From the NCBI GenBank assembly GCA_030765065.1, contig CM060987.1, positions 74,286,557 through 74,350,556 of the forward strand: a stretch of DNA of 64,000 nucleotides, in the 5' to 3' direction. The notes beneath the pieces are model-generated. The model had not been told where the DNA came from and did no database searches. It saw only the letters and a program-made list of their open reading frames with translations. The position numbers and the translations under genes were made by a program. Positions 23,531 through 33,220 of the stretch are shown here, piece after piece. Numbering within the stretch: position 1 is the first letter of the stretch; each line of letters begins with the position of its first letter. This DNA comes from Deroplatys truncata. Taxonomy: Eukaryota > Arthropoda > Insecta > Mantodea > Mantidae.

Positions 23531-23779
23531 AAATTAAATTGAGTTTTATTTATGGACGCTCTTTAACTACTATGGTTCTTAGCGTCCCATTCTATATTGG
23601 GCATGAGAGAACGGGACCTCTTTATCAGGCTTGAGGTTCTTTTACATGCCGTAAATCTACGGCGTGGGACCACCGGCTTTATTTTCCTTCTGAAGGAAGC
23701 CATGCTAAAGATTTTTACCCCCGAAAAAAAAAAATCCATCGCCCTCCGCCGGGTTTGAACCCGCGACCGCGGGAACTAA
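23531..23779 (-). mobile_element. SINE-A copy 4, head truncated
   Basis: The minus-strand sequence runs from the B-box region (CCCGCGGTCGCGGGTTCAAA) through the core (CTTTAGCATGGCTTCC, GTCCCACGCCGTAGATTTAC) to a CATAAATAAAACTCAATTT end. The A-box end of the tRNA-like head is missing at 23779. Confidence 0.85.
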
Positions 23780-24217
23780 GTTGTCATTCACAGTTGATCA
23801 GTGTAGCCTTGAATTGATCATTCATCGCTATTTAGCTAGTGGAACAGTACTGAGGTCACTGCAGTGCAAGCGAACCATGCATACACGTGATCCATGGTCA
23901 GGCCAGAAAATAGCCGCTCTGTACATTATAACCTAAAATATAGCTGGCTTACCCTATGTTGCACTGGTAATAATAAAAATAATAATTTATTACATCCAAT
24001 ACACTATTACAATAGTATATAGTCGGTAATTACAGTGAGATGTATTACAATTATTATACATCACCGCATTCACATATGCTTGTGACAATTTTTTAGAAAC
24101 TATGTTAACACATAATAAAATATTTAAAATATACTATTTTACAATATAGTTACAAGCATTCACCTATATCATAAAAGGCACAATTGATTAATCAACTTTG
24201 TAATTGCGTAATAAACG

Positions 24218-24662
24218 TAGAGCCCATTGAAATTAATTGTTCTTCCACACAGCTGTGTGTTGGACAGAGTTGGAAAGGTAGAACCAGAACGACTGAAAAA
24301 TTCAATGCCATAGCCGGGATTTGAACCATGGATCTCCCGGTCTTCGTCCGGTTGCTCTAAACACTGAGCTACCATGGCAACATGCCGGCATGCCGTTAAA
24401 TTCTCCAACTGATTCGCATTTTTTCCAGTAAACGACAAGGAGATCTCAAATTGTATTGAGATGACATACCCCAATGGCGACTTACAATTTTTGTAAGTAC
24501 TTTAAGTCCCGGGCTTCATATTTAATTTAATGGCGTGCCGGCATGTTGCCTTGGTAGCTCAGTGGTTAGAGCAACCGGACGGAGACCGGGAGATCCATGG
24601 TTCAAATCCCGGCTATGGCATTGAATTTTTCAGTCGTCTGATTCTACCTTTAGAGCCCATTG
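24218..24662. mobile_element. Inverted SINE-B dimer with 12-bp target duplication
   Basis: TAGAGCCCATTG occurs at 24218-24229 and 24651-24662 and brackets two SINE-B copies in opposite orientation. The left copy (about 24270-24402) is on the minus strand and the right copy (about 24528-24650) on the plus strand. Each has an A-box-like TGGTAGCTCAGTGGTTAGAG, a B-box GGTTCAAATCC, then GGCTATGGCATTGAATTTTT. The arms are almost identical and are separated by about 125 bp of other sequence. The tRNA-like head folds roughly (GCCTTGG pairs with CTATGGC; GCTC with GAGC) but the T-stem is poor, so this is a SINE and not a tRNA gene. Confidence 0.8.
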
Positions 24663-25103
24663 TTTGCTTGACTGTGGTTGGTAAGTTACTGTATATGCCT
24701 TTCCAATAACATGGATTTTTGCCCAAAAGCGTTTTCTTTTCCCTTCCCTATATGTAATATCGTCAGTTTTAATAACATGTGTAAGTACATTGCTAATAGT
24801 TTTTTATTTAATTTCTTTTTGACTAATAGAATAACCTAAAAATATGTCGTGAAAGAAGAGTTAAAATTCTTTCATTTTTAAATATCTCCTTGCATGAATT
24901 CCTAGATTTTAGTTAACATATAATTGTTACCTGCTTCTTTTGCAATGCCAGTAACTACTTTAAATTATCCTTACATGTTGTAGTCCAGAATTCAGTGCCA
25001 TAATTCAAATGGGAATAAATAATTCCATAATAAATTCATTTTTAAATTAGATTTGTCCAAATAAAGTACTATATAAGCCAACAAATATTGTCAATTTTAT
25101 TGT

Positions 25104-26240
25104 TTTCTCTACCAGGTGCATAGTATGTAGAAAAGATATTGGTTTTCACCCAAAAATTCGATACCAAGATTTCACAGGAATGTTTTGAGGATCCCTGAAA
25201 TAAAAGAAAAAAACATTCTTAAAAAAGGTCCGTGTGAATCTGTCTGTTTCTGTCTGTGAACAGCCTAACTCAAAAACGAAAAGTTGGATAAATACCAAAC
25301 TTGGTATTTAGGTTCAGCACCTTCCAAAGATGCGACATGATCTTCAAGAAAATTCCACACTCCAAACTACCCTTTACATGAACATTTTTCGAAATTTTTT
25401 AGTTTTTAAAAAATTCATCTAACGATTTTAATTAAACTAAGACATATTAAAGATATTTACAAGACAAATAAAATGTATATCTCCAATTTTCTGGGATTAG
25501 CCTGTGAAATCTCTTCATTCGGAAGGAATTTTGTGTAATTGGTAAACGGTAAGTAATGGACGAAAACTTACTACACTGAAATTGTAGATTTCTTTAAAAC
25601 TTACAATTTATTTCAAAGAGCTTTTTTGTGGCATCAACCATTTTCGAGATATCCGTTATTAATTGTTCGATTTGTTCAATAGTTAGTAATTTTTTTCAAG
25701 TCCCGTCGATTTTTAGTTGTTTCTCTCGATTGCATGGAAAGAGTATGGAATTTTAAGGCCAGCATATAGCGTCCAGTACTTAGACATGTGACTGTAGCTA
25801 TTCCCTTTGTACTGTAATGAAATGTGTAACGTAACTATTCCCTTTGTACTGTAATGAAATGTGTAACGTTACTATTTCTGCAGAGGTTAAAATGGAGATG
25901 AAAAAAAAAACTTTCGTAAGAGTAATTTGTATACCCACTAATAAACGATAGGGACAGAGCTGGTTATGCGAATGTAACATTTTATTTATTTATTTATTTA
26001 TTTGTGGACACTTTTTAACTGCTGTGGCCCTTAGGTCCCATTCTGTATTGGGCGTGGAAGAGCGATAATTTTGCTCAGAGGCCTTTTTATCAGGCTTGAG
26101 GTTCTTTTACGTACCGTAAATCTACGACGCGGGACCACCGCCTTTACTTCCCTTCCGAAGGAAGCCATGCTAAGGATTTTAACGCCCGAAAAAAATCCAT
26201 CGCCCTCCGCCGGACAGTGTAACATCAGATTTTTACATAC
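25104..26240 (-). mobile_element. HINE-like element, copy g, interrupted by SINE-A copy 5
   Basis: It starts at 25104 with TTTTCTCTACCAGG, the complement of the family right end. It passes through ACCCAAAAATTCGATACC and AACTTGGTATTTAGGTTCAG, and reaches the left end, where AATGTAACAT is split from TGTAACATCAGATTTTTA by a SINE (25981-26217). The inner microsatellite is reduced. A 60-bp piece (CAAATTATT... no; the TTCCCTTTGTACTGTAATGA phrase) is tandemly duplicated at 25800-25870. It separates two segments of LINE-4. Confidence 0.7.
25973..26225 (-). mobile_element. SINE-A copy 5, 5'-truncated, with 8-bp duplication TGTAACAT
   Basis: TGTAACAT at 25973-25980 and 26218-26225 flanks the copy. On the minus strand it begins in the B-box region (CCGGCGGAGGGCGATGGATT), so the tRNA-like head is gone. 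It carries the core and ends in a (AAAT)n tail (complement of 25981-26004). The intact duplication and high similarity to other copies suggest a recent insertion into the HINE-like element. Confidence 0.85.
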
Positions 26241-26281
26241 GTAGTTTACATATTTTGTCCATATATGGAGTAAGGAATACA

Positions 26282-27551
26282 TAGGGTCACTCCCAAAGCT
26301 TTGAGAATGGGCACAAAATATTAAAAATTTAGATCTGATAATTGCATCTTTTAAAAATATTTTCCATTGCATTCTATACACCGTCTCATCCTTTCAAGCC
26401 ATTTTTCAATGCTGAACGCCATTCTTCTTTGGAGAGAGTGCAAATACATTATTCGTAAGCAGCTAGTGCGTCTTCAGGTGACTCGAATTTTTTCTTTCAT
26501 TTTGGGGAATAGAAAAAGTCGCATGGGGCCAGATCTGGACTGTAGGAAGAATGGGACAATATGACTCCTGCAGAAATTGGATTGTTTCTTGTGCAGTGTG
26601 GGTAGAGGGATTGTCATGGTGCAACAAAATTCCACGCAGACTTGTCTTAGGGCGCTTTTTTCAGTTCATTGAACGCTTGTGGCAGACATTTTGTGGTGTA
26701 GCATCTGGCAGAACATTATTTTGTCCCTCAAGCGGAATCGTCACAATGTGGCCACTTGCTGAGAAGTAGCAGATCATTTTCTTGCCAACACTTTTCGTTC
26801 GCTTCACTTTTGTCAGGGGACCTCCTGGGAAGACCCAGACCGATGGCTGTCGTTTAGTTTCTGGATCATACTGGTAAATCCAGTTTTTGTCACATGTTAC
26901 AATGTTAAATTTTTTTTATCTTCCTCCATTGAATTTTTAAATCATTTTCTGGCACCATTGCACACGTGCTTTTTTCTGCTCATTTGTGAGGTGGTGGGAG
27001 ATCCAGTGACTGGAGAGCTTCCTGACGTCATGTTTTTCTTTCAGGATTGTTTTCACTGCTGCCGATCCAATATTTGGGCTTCTTGAACCTGATCATATGT
27101 GCAACGATGATCTTCCCGCAACACGGGCTCTGCTTGTACCACATTTTCATCCATTGTTGCTGTAGCCAGCCCGTCCTGTTCGGTCTTCATCTTCTAAGGA
27201 ATCCCTTCCTCTTCTAAACTCTGCATACCATCGATAAATGGTGGATTGCGAAGGGCAAAGATCCTCAAATGCACGATTCAGTCTTTCAAGGCATCCTCTC
27301 TCTCTGCTAAACCGACTTCAAAGTCATAGAAAATCATAGCACGGAAATGCTCTCGCTTGAGATCCATCCTAGCGTAGGCGTAGCAACACCTGCTATACAG
27401 ACACACGCGGTGCTGACGATGCATATTGTTGGAGCGCGCCCAGACTTGCACATGTTGCTATCTGAACTTCAATCTGAAATTAGGAAAACCTGCTTTAGCT
27501 TACCACTACTCATTGGTGCCCATTCTCAAAACTTTCAGAGTGACATTCGTA
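26282..27551 (-). mobile_element. Decayed mariner element in LINE-4
   Basis: The ends pair as inverted repeats: GTCACTCCCAAAGCTTTGAG on the left and, read from the right, GTCACTCTGAAAGTTTTGAG; both continue into AATGGGCA. TA lies outside each (26282-26283, 27550-27551). The length, about 1.27 kb, is that of a mariner. On the minus strand the second catalytic block reads LLHHDNPSTHTAQETIQFLQ (about 26620-26560), the third PHATFSIPQNERK-like, and the C-terminus EKWLERMRRCIECNGKYF. Frame shifts and stops are many. Confidence 0.8.
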
Positions 27552-27937
27552 CATGATCATCGGAAATGCTTATTTCTGCACTTCCAATACTAATTCTCAC
27601 ATTATTACACGGGAGATGATTTGTTTTAATCTCTATCATGTTTGTCTTATATAGATTATTAACTAGGTTGCTATTAGCAAGAAATTTGAGTATTACTTCT
27701 ATGTCAGAATGTATATTAATATAATTAAGTTGTCCTGTAATTTTAATTTTTTTATATATGGACGCTCTTTAACTGCTGGTCCTTAGCGTCCCATTCTATA
27801 TTGGGCGTGAAAGACCGATAATTATGTTCAGAGGCTTCTTTATCTGGCTTGAGGTTCTTTTACGTGCCGTAAATCTCCGACACGAGATCACCGGGTTTAC
27901 TTCCCTTTCAAAGGAAGCCATGCTAAGGATTTTAACG

Positions 27938-27986
27938 CCCTAGAATTTTTTTTAGGGAAAACAGGAATAAAGGTCTAAGGAAAAAC

Positions 27987-28025
<39 letters not shown>

Positions 28026-29777
28026 TCGTAGAAAGGAAAAAGGAAGAGGAAAAGAAGGATCTTATTCTGCTGTGGCGCTATTTATTGGGGGCATAATTGG
28101 TGTTGTGTTGGCTGGTACCGCCGTAGCAAACCTGCGGTTCGTGGGTGATTCCTTGAACACGGAGAATTCCAAAATTGGATAAACTCCTCAGTGGGGAATA
28201 GGTAAGAGTCATGGCCGAGGCCCTGAACAGTAACCTAAGAACAGGTGTCATAAGAGTGTGATTTGGTTCCGTGCCCGGGCCTGTTACCTCCGGGCAGTGG
28301 ATGTTGATGTTGAGCTGTGTCGGCTGAGATGCGGTGTCTATCTGTTGCGGCGTTTGTTTTGTTGAGCGGGTTGATGTAGGACGTGTTGCTCCATGAAGTT
28401 TCGTATGAGTTGGTATCCTTCCTCCAGCTTGTGGTGGTTGTCCTGTAGCTGGCGTAGGCTGGTGGCGATGTCTGCAGTGGTCCGTAGTTGTTCTTCGCGG
28501 ATACCGGCGATTGAGGCCTCAATGACCGTCAACTGCTCGGCCCGGTCGTCGGTTGTGTCATTGTCATGTTCTTCTTCCAGGTAGTTTTCTATTCGGTACA
28601 GCTTTCGCTGTATTGACGGCAGGAGGTCTGGGTCGTCGTAGTGGGATAACTCCTCAATTGACGCCCTGAGTCTGTCGAGACTACCAGTGGCGCTGGCGTA
28701 GTTCCTGTTTGATGTGCGCTGCTTTGCTTCAATGCCTGCAAACCGCCGGTTGGCGGCTTGTCGAAGCGTTTCCAGCTTTTGATTAAGTTTGGCGATCTCT
28801 GCCTGTATGGTTGCTGAGGCTGCTAGAAGCTCGGTGATTGAGGCCTCTATGGCCGTCAGTGTAGAAGCTGTGTGCGTGTTGGTGACGTCTTCGTTGTTTA
28901 GGTCCCGGCGAGAGCGTGGTGGTTGTGATGGTGCGTCTTGTTGTGAAGGTGTCCTTGGGTAAAGCGGGCAGCAGGCTTGGCCCATGAAGTGATCCATCCT
29001 GCAGCAGGTGGCGCAGAACCTTCTACGGCGAGAAAGATCATGCTGCTTGCAGGTGGGCGTCAAGGCCGGTGAGCCACAGTAGTGGCAGCGTGGTGAGTTG
29101 CTGCATTGTTTCGCCGAGTGCCCATACTGGCAGTATCGACGGCACGGTGGTGTCCGTTGTGTGCGGCTGGCTTCAAAGCGGATCGTGGTGCCGAGGAGCT
29201 CCACGTCCGTCTGAAGAGCAGCGTCGTAATGCGCCTTGTTGAGGAAAGCAAGGCGCACCAATGGAGTCGGTCCGTTCCTAGAAACAATTCTGGTCGCCTT
29301 CACCATTGAAGGCCAGCGTTGTTGGAGCTGTTCCAGGAGAATCTGCGTTGCTAGGTTTCTCTGAACCCCGACCGCGACTGCGCTGAAGCGTCCTTCTTGG
29401 TCGGGGGTGGTGTCCGGAGAGGCATCTGAGTTGTCGGATGAGGCAGTCTGCTGCTTCGTTAAGGCGCTGAGATACTCAGCGGTGCGGTTGTGTCGAGCAG
29501 CAGCGGCGGCGGCGTAGCTCATTCGAGGTGCTGGAGTTGAGTCGCTGGAGGTAGATGACGAAGTAGGGGGCAGGCCGCGAGACCGCAGCGATATGTTGAG
29601 TTGCGGGCGCCACATGTAATCACCGCGGCAGAAGTATCCCGAGAGTTTGGCGGTCTCCAATGATCGTCCGCGAGGCGGTAGCGAAGTCCGGCGTTTGGCC
29701 CTGTTGACGGAGAGAGAGATTAGTCCTCTTCGTCCCATCTCGACGAGAGCTCGAAGCGAAGTCTCCCCCCCCTAGAA
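27938..29777 (-). mobile_element. ORF1-only LINE derivative (HAL1-like retroposon), full length
   Basis: An 1824-bp insert (27946-29769) is bounded by the 8-bp duplication CCCTAGAA (27938-27945, 29770-29777). On the minus strand it has a 31-base 5' leader beginning with a G-run, one intact 466-codon ORF1, a ~390-bp 3' region containing a (TA)n run at 27989-28022, and an 8-base poly(A) end. No endonuclease or RT follows. It must therefore have been mobilised in trans by a LINE, as the mammalian HAL1 (half-LINE) elements were. A 5'-truncated relative lies at 30308-30785. The base composition is far more GC-rich than the surroundings. Confidence 0.75.
28338..29738 (-). CDS. LINE ORF1 (Gag-like zinc-knuckle protein), intact
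   Basis: The 466-residue product is a nucleic-acid-binding ORF1 protein of the Jockey/I/R1 type. Residues ~1-115 are basic, then Ser/Thr/Ala-rich. Residues ~125-195 look like the RRM-like fold of these proteins (VRLAFLNKAHYDAAL, TTIRFEAS). Three Cys/His knuckles follow at 199-256: CRRYCQYGHSAKQC, CHYCGSPALTPTC and CATCCRMDHFMGQAC, ending CPLYPR as in related ORF1s. Residues ~290-345 and ~390-455 are heptad-rich and probably coiled coils for multimerisation. Such proteins coat LINE RNA in the cytoplasm. The start is the first ATG, 31 bases inside the element, in a leader that also begins the retroposon. No RT partner is present in cis. Confidence 0.75.
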   Translation of the reverse strand: MGRRGLISLSVNRAKRRTSLPPRGRSLETAKLSGYFCRGDYMWRPQLNISLRSRGLPPTSSSTSSDSTPAPRMSYAAAAAARHNRTAEYLSALTKQQTASSDNSDASPDTTPDQEGRFSAVAVGVQRNLATQILLEQLQQRWPSMVKATRIVSRNGPTPLVRLAFLNKAHYDAALQTDVELLGTTIRFEASRTQRTPPCRRYCQYGHSAKQCSNSPRCHYCGSPALTPTCKQHDLSRRRRFCATCCRMDHFMGQACCPLYPRTPSQQDAPSQPPRSRRDLNNEDVTNTHTASTLTAIEASITELLAASATIQAEIAKLNQKLETLRQAANRRFAGIEAKQRTSNRNYASATGSLDRLRASIEELSHYDDPDLLPSIQRKLYRIENYLEEEHDNDTTDDRAEQLTVIEASIAGIREEQLRTTADIATSLRQLQDNHHKLEEGYQLIRNFMEQHVLHQPAQQNKRRNR

Positions 29778-30054
29778 AATCCATCGTTCGCCGGGTTTTA
29801 ACCCGCGACCTCGGGAACTAGAGGCTAGTATGGTAACCACTACATCACGGAGGATGACAGGTTGTCCTGTGATTTTTCCCAGCAAATATGTGTCAGCAGT
29901 ATATGAGACAGTTTTAACATTATTAATTACAGGTAAATCATTAGTGTACAATGTAAATAATAATACATAGTTGACAGTGGCTAATGAGAATTCATATTTT
30001 GTTTCTACTTCATTTGTTTTACGTATTTCTGTACTTTGTATCTTTCGTTTTAAG

Positions 30055-30305
30055 TAGTCTTAATTGCCTGCAACCCCGTTTTACCACAGTGACCTATTTT
30101 TTCTAATAGCAATCGACGATCGATTAAACAACGAAGGCTATCATGACCGGGGTCAGTAGTAGAAAGATTGGTTTCCGGGCTTGTGGGTCGGGGCCTACTG
30201 GAACAACTATTCTTTCCAGATGTTTCGTTCTGAGCTGCGACGAACATCTTTAGTTGCGTTTCCGAAGTGATCTCCTGGGAACATCGGTGACGACTGTTTC
30301 GGAAC
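30055..30305 (-). mobile_element. Penelope-like element tail fragment
   Basis: A GC-richer block of about 250 bp. Its core, read on the minus strand, is CTAAAGATGTTCGTCGCAG then CTCAGAACGAAACATCTGG. It has the layout of the hammerhead-like motif found in the tails of the PLE copies at 50-55 kb. No GIY-YIG or RT coding remains. PLE assignment rests on this motif and on resemblance of the phrase to arthropod PLE 3' regions, so it is tentative. Confidence 0.4.
30212..30258 (-). ncRNA. Hammerhead-ribozyme-like motif, degraded
   Basis: On the minus strand: CTAAAGA (one change from CTGANGA), a stem GTTC/GAAC with an 11-base loop, then GAAAC. The cleavage-site side is not conserved. Probably an inactive relic of the PLE-borne ribozyme. 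Confidence 0.35.
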
Positions 30306-30307
30306 CT

Positions 30308-30785
30308 TTTTTTTGGGGGGGGAGCAGGAATAAAATATGGGGGAGAAGGGATTTTGTATTCTGGTGACTATTTATTTGGGGCATTCATTGGTGAAAGTCG
30401 CGTCCGGTACCGCCTTGGCGCGCAGAATGTTCGTGAGTGTTTACTAAGGGGGGCGGATTGCTCCGCAGTGGCGAGAAGGCACGCTGCCGTGCCCGAGACC
30501 CTGACAGCGACCTTTGTACTGTACTGTACTGTGCTGCGCTGCCAGATATCTCGACTGATTCTTGTAGGTGCTTTGTAGATGATGTGGTGGTGTGTCTATT
30601 TGTTGCGGCGTCTGCTGTGTTGAGCTGATGATATTAGGACATGTTGCTCAATGAAGTTTCGGATGATTGTGTAGCCTTCCTCCAGCTTGTGGTGACTGCT
30701 GCAGCTGGCGGAGGCGTGTAGTTGTCCGCTTTTGTCTGCTGCTGAATCTCACGAAGTGAGGCAAGAGCGGTCGTCGTTAGTATGG
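30308..30785 (-). mobile_element. ORF1-only retroposon, copy 2, 5'-truncated
   Basis: From its poly(A) (complement of the T-run at 30308-30316) it matches the 3' region and the end of ORF1 of the copy at 27.9-29.8 kb. Shared phrases on the plus strand are TTTATTTGGGGCATTCATTG versus TTTATTGGGGGCATAATTGG, and GCCTTCCTCCAGCTTGTGGT versus TATCCTTCCTCCAGCTTGTG. The match fades near 30785, inside ORF1. The (TA)n run is absent. It is clearly older or from another subfamily. Confidence 0.65.
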
Positions 30786-31250
30786 GCTAGGCGAAATTAT
30801 GGTGTGCGCTGCCTAAACAGTGGCTCAGAGGCATGCCCCGCCCAAGGCGTGGAGTGAGGATACATTACGAGGTGAGATACCCCTCCTCAGGGTTTTTTTC
30901 TAAGCTGCTGAACTATAGTGTGCACTGTGCATTATGTGTGCTTCGAAATTTAATCGTGATAAATTGGGTATATTTTACGATTTACTAACTTTAAATTAAT
31001 ACTTCATCTAACTCTCATACATATTCCATTTTCATGCATGTACTTATGTATATAGGATTGCCGGTGTTCAGTTTGGTACGATACATCTCGTATTTCAGGC
31101 TGTAAATGGTCTGTATTGACCTCGCATGGGATGCCCAAAATTTCGCATTTACAAGAAAGTAAAAAAGTGACAATTTTCATAATTCGTTTATACACCATGT
31201 CTTTTTATACGTTAACAATATTACCAATGTTGAATATCGCATTACAGACA
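30786..31250. other. Unassigned stretch
   Basis: About 100 bp of GC-richer sequence follows the retroposon, then AT-rich DNA. A minus-strand frame at 31004-31198 is not recognised. No element could be named. Confidence 0.4.
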
Positions 31251-31252
31251 AT

Positions 31253-31500
31253 TCGCGGGTTCAGATCCGGCGGAAGGTGGCGGATTTTTTTCAGGCGCAA
31301 AAATCCTTAGCATGGCTTCCTTCCTAAGGGAAGTAAAGCCGATGGTTCCGTGTTGTAGACTTTGGTACGTAAAAGAACCTCAAGCCTGATAAAGATGCCT
31401 TTGAGCAAAATTTCCGGTTTTTCACGCCCAATATACATTAGGACGCTAAGGACCATAGTAGTTAAAGAGCGTTCATAAATAAAACTCAGTTTAATTTAAT
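31253..31500 (+). mobile_element. SINE-A copy 7, 5'-truncated
   Basis: It starts inside the B-box (CGCGGGTTCAGATCCGGCGG) and runs through AAAAATCCTTAGCATGGCTT and GAACCTCAAGCCTGATAAAG to CATAAATAAAACTCAGTTT. The tRNA-like A-box is missing. Confidence 0.85.
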
Positions 31501-32129
31501 AACCCTAACAGTGTTACAAGCATTTTTGCCTGTGACTGTACACTACACAGCATATTGTCTTATGATTCATAGCGGCAACGTAACAATGAAAAACAGTAAC
31601 AAATGAAAAATGCAGAGATGACAAGAATAAAATGTTCCACAGTAATACTAAAGCTGAGATCCAAGTTACATTAATTTTTAATCAATGTTAGTATGTATTC
31701 AATTTTTAAAGTAATAAAGACAGATGGAACTTTGCTAGCCAAGGGTGCGATCACATACAAAGCTGGTTTCAAATGCTTTGCTAGCGTCAGTTGAAGTCCA
31801 CATTTTTGTAAATGTGTCTGCTCACAAACATAACCTTATCTGGATATGCAAGCACTTTTTGCAGCTTTGCAAATGCCTGCGGCAAACAAGAATGAATGAA
31901 ACATTTATTTCCAGCTTGATTGGCTGGTGGCTAGTGTTGATAATTTTGGGGAGATAGTGAAAAATTGCCAAAAAACGGAATTTACAGATTTTGGAGTACT
32001 TTTTAATTTAAAATTTGGAAATTCCCCTTTAATTTGATATAATATGTTTTATTGTTGCAGGTATATTACTTATATTTAAAATATTATTTTAAAATGATGG
32101 TACATGTGACGTTTTATGTCTAACTCTAC
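31501..32129. other. Unassigned AT-rich stretch
   Basis: No frame, repeat or element was recognised here. Confidence 0.5.
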
Positions 32130-33220
32130 TTAACACTAGGATACCCAGCATTTCCCTGGCCTCTCTAACACCCAGAGGCCCCTACTATATAGCAACCTTA
32201 ATGTTCTACATTATTATTTCAAAATTTTATTTGTATTCAATTGTATATTTTAATACTTTTACATGATTTATATGCCGGTTAAGATACAGAAGGATGAATA
32301 AATATGCAACAAAACACAAATACATCAATCATTAAAAAATAAACAAATTTCACTGAAGCCCTTAAAACCCAAACACGAGTAAGCAAATGAGGGGGTTTGC
32401 TTAGTTTTAAATGCATAGAAAAATGTAATTATTCATGTTTACAACAGTATTTGCTAGTTCATACTTCTACACGTTTGCATTCAGTTTTCTTTGTGTATTT
32501 TCCACAAGGCATCTTTTTACAAACAGTGCAGTGCAGTAGTTTTATTACACTTGCAAAATTTAAGATGACATTTACAATGTTTCTGTGCTATTTCACCTTC
32601 ATTTTCATCTCAATTCTTTTCATAATCGTCTGTGGTCCTAAGAAGTGAATGACTCTTCACACAGTTCCTCTGCAAGTTGCTGAGAATCAGTGTCATTACT
32701 ATTAGATTTTTCATCTTCTCTATTTGTCTGCAGTATAAGCTCTTCTTCTGAGTCGCCAGAAAAAAGTTCTCTGCCATCTGAATCATTCTCCAGAACTCTT
32801 TGTAACTGTAGCTCATCTTCACGTAAATTAAGCTTCTGATACATTTCAACCTTCACCGCACTATCACCATGTAACATTGATTCTTGCATGGAAATGACAA
32901 ACAAAAGTACATCGTATAGTGATCACTGTTGTTAGTTCATACCACAATGATATGAATAAAAGTTAATATTATATCATAAAATAAAATGACTTCAATAAGG
33001 GAGTGCATGAAATAAACTGATTTTTGCAAGGGAGTGAAAAAGGTAAATCTTATTCAGTCCATTGTTGTCCATTTATACCACAATAATATGAGCAAAAGTT
33101 AATTATTACATTAAGTAAAATACTGAAGTATGGGAGCGCATGAAATAAACATAAAGCATATAAATAAACAAAATTGTAGTATTATTTTAAAGGGGTCAAT
33201 ATGACCACTCTGGGGATTAA
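32130..33220 (-). mobile_element. Internally deleted piggyBac-like transposon
   Basis: TTAA at 32130-32133 and 33217-33220 could be the target duplication. The ends read TTAACACTAGGATACCC on the left and TTAATCCCCAGAGTGGTCAT from the right, only loosely alike. On the minus strand 32904-32640 encodes an acidic N-terminus (LNLREDELQLQRVLENDSDG, EELILQTNREDE) like the start of piggyBac transposases. This is soon followed by a Cys/His patch (HCKCHLKFCKCNKTTALHC, about 32590-32530) like their C-terminal finger. The DDD catalytic core between them is absent. The copy is non-autonomous. Confidence 0.5.

Larger units (their letters stand above)
27729..29876 (-). mobile_element. SINE-A copy 6, split by an ORF1-only retroposon
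   Basis: The SINE tail lies at 27745-27945 and its tRNA-like head (GTGATGTAGTGGTTACCATA, then GGGTTAAAACCCGG) at 29770-29858. Outside both parts lies a 16-bp duplication, GTTGTCCTGTAATTTT (27729-27744) and GTTGTCCTGTGATTTT (29861-29876). The SINE therefore inserted in LINE-4 first, and the retroposon entered the SINE later. Confidence 0.85.
23971..30050 (-). mobile_element. LINE-4: decayed LINE carrying a stack of younger insertions
   Basis: Five separated segments read in order on the minus strand as one RT. 29860-30050 gives FTLYTNDLPVINNVKT then YTADT (YADD box). 27550-27745 gives GQLNYINIHSDIEVI then NLVNNLYKTN. 26240-26283 gives PYMDKI. 24651-25104 gives GIIYSHLNYGTEFWTT then LLALQKKQ. 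23971-24229 gives NCAFYDIGECL and a stop. The 3' end has a TTATTA-like tail. Inserts at the four gaps are a SINE-A holding an ORF1-only retroposon, a mariner, a HINE-like element holding a SINE-A, and an inverted SINE-B dimer. About 1.1 kb of LINE is thereby spread over 6 kb. The upstream RT and endonuclease are missing. Confidence 0.7.

Noticed and set aside
24540-24620. A tRNA gene with GCTCAGTGGTTAGAGC and GGTTCAAATCC
   Set aside because: The T-stem does not pair, the unit continues into a SINE tail, and an inverted copy lies 130 bases away. It is a SINE-B head.
28235-28522. 95-codon frame overlapping the end of ORF1 on the same strand
   Set aside because: It overlaps ORF1 out of frame, has no domain, and no RT follows. 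Most likely a by-product of GC-rich codon use.
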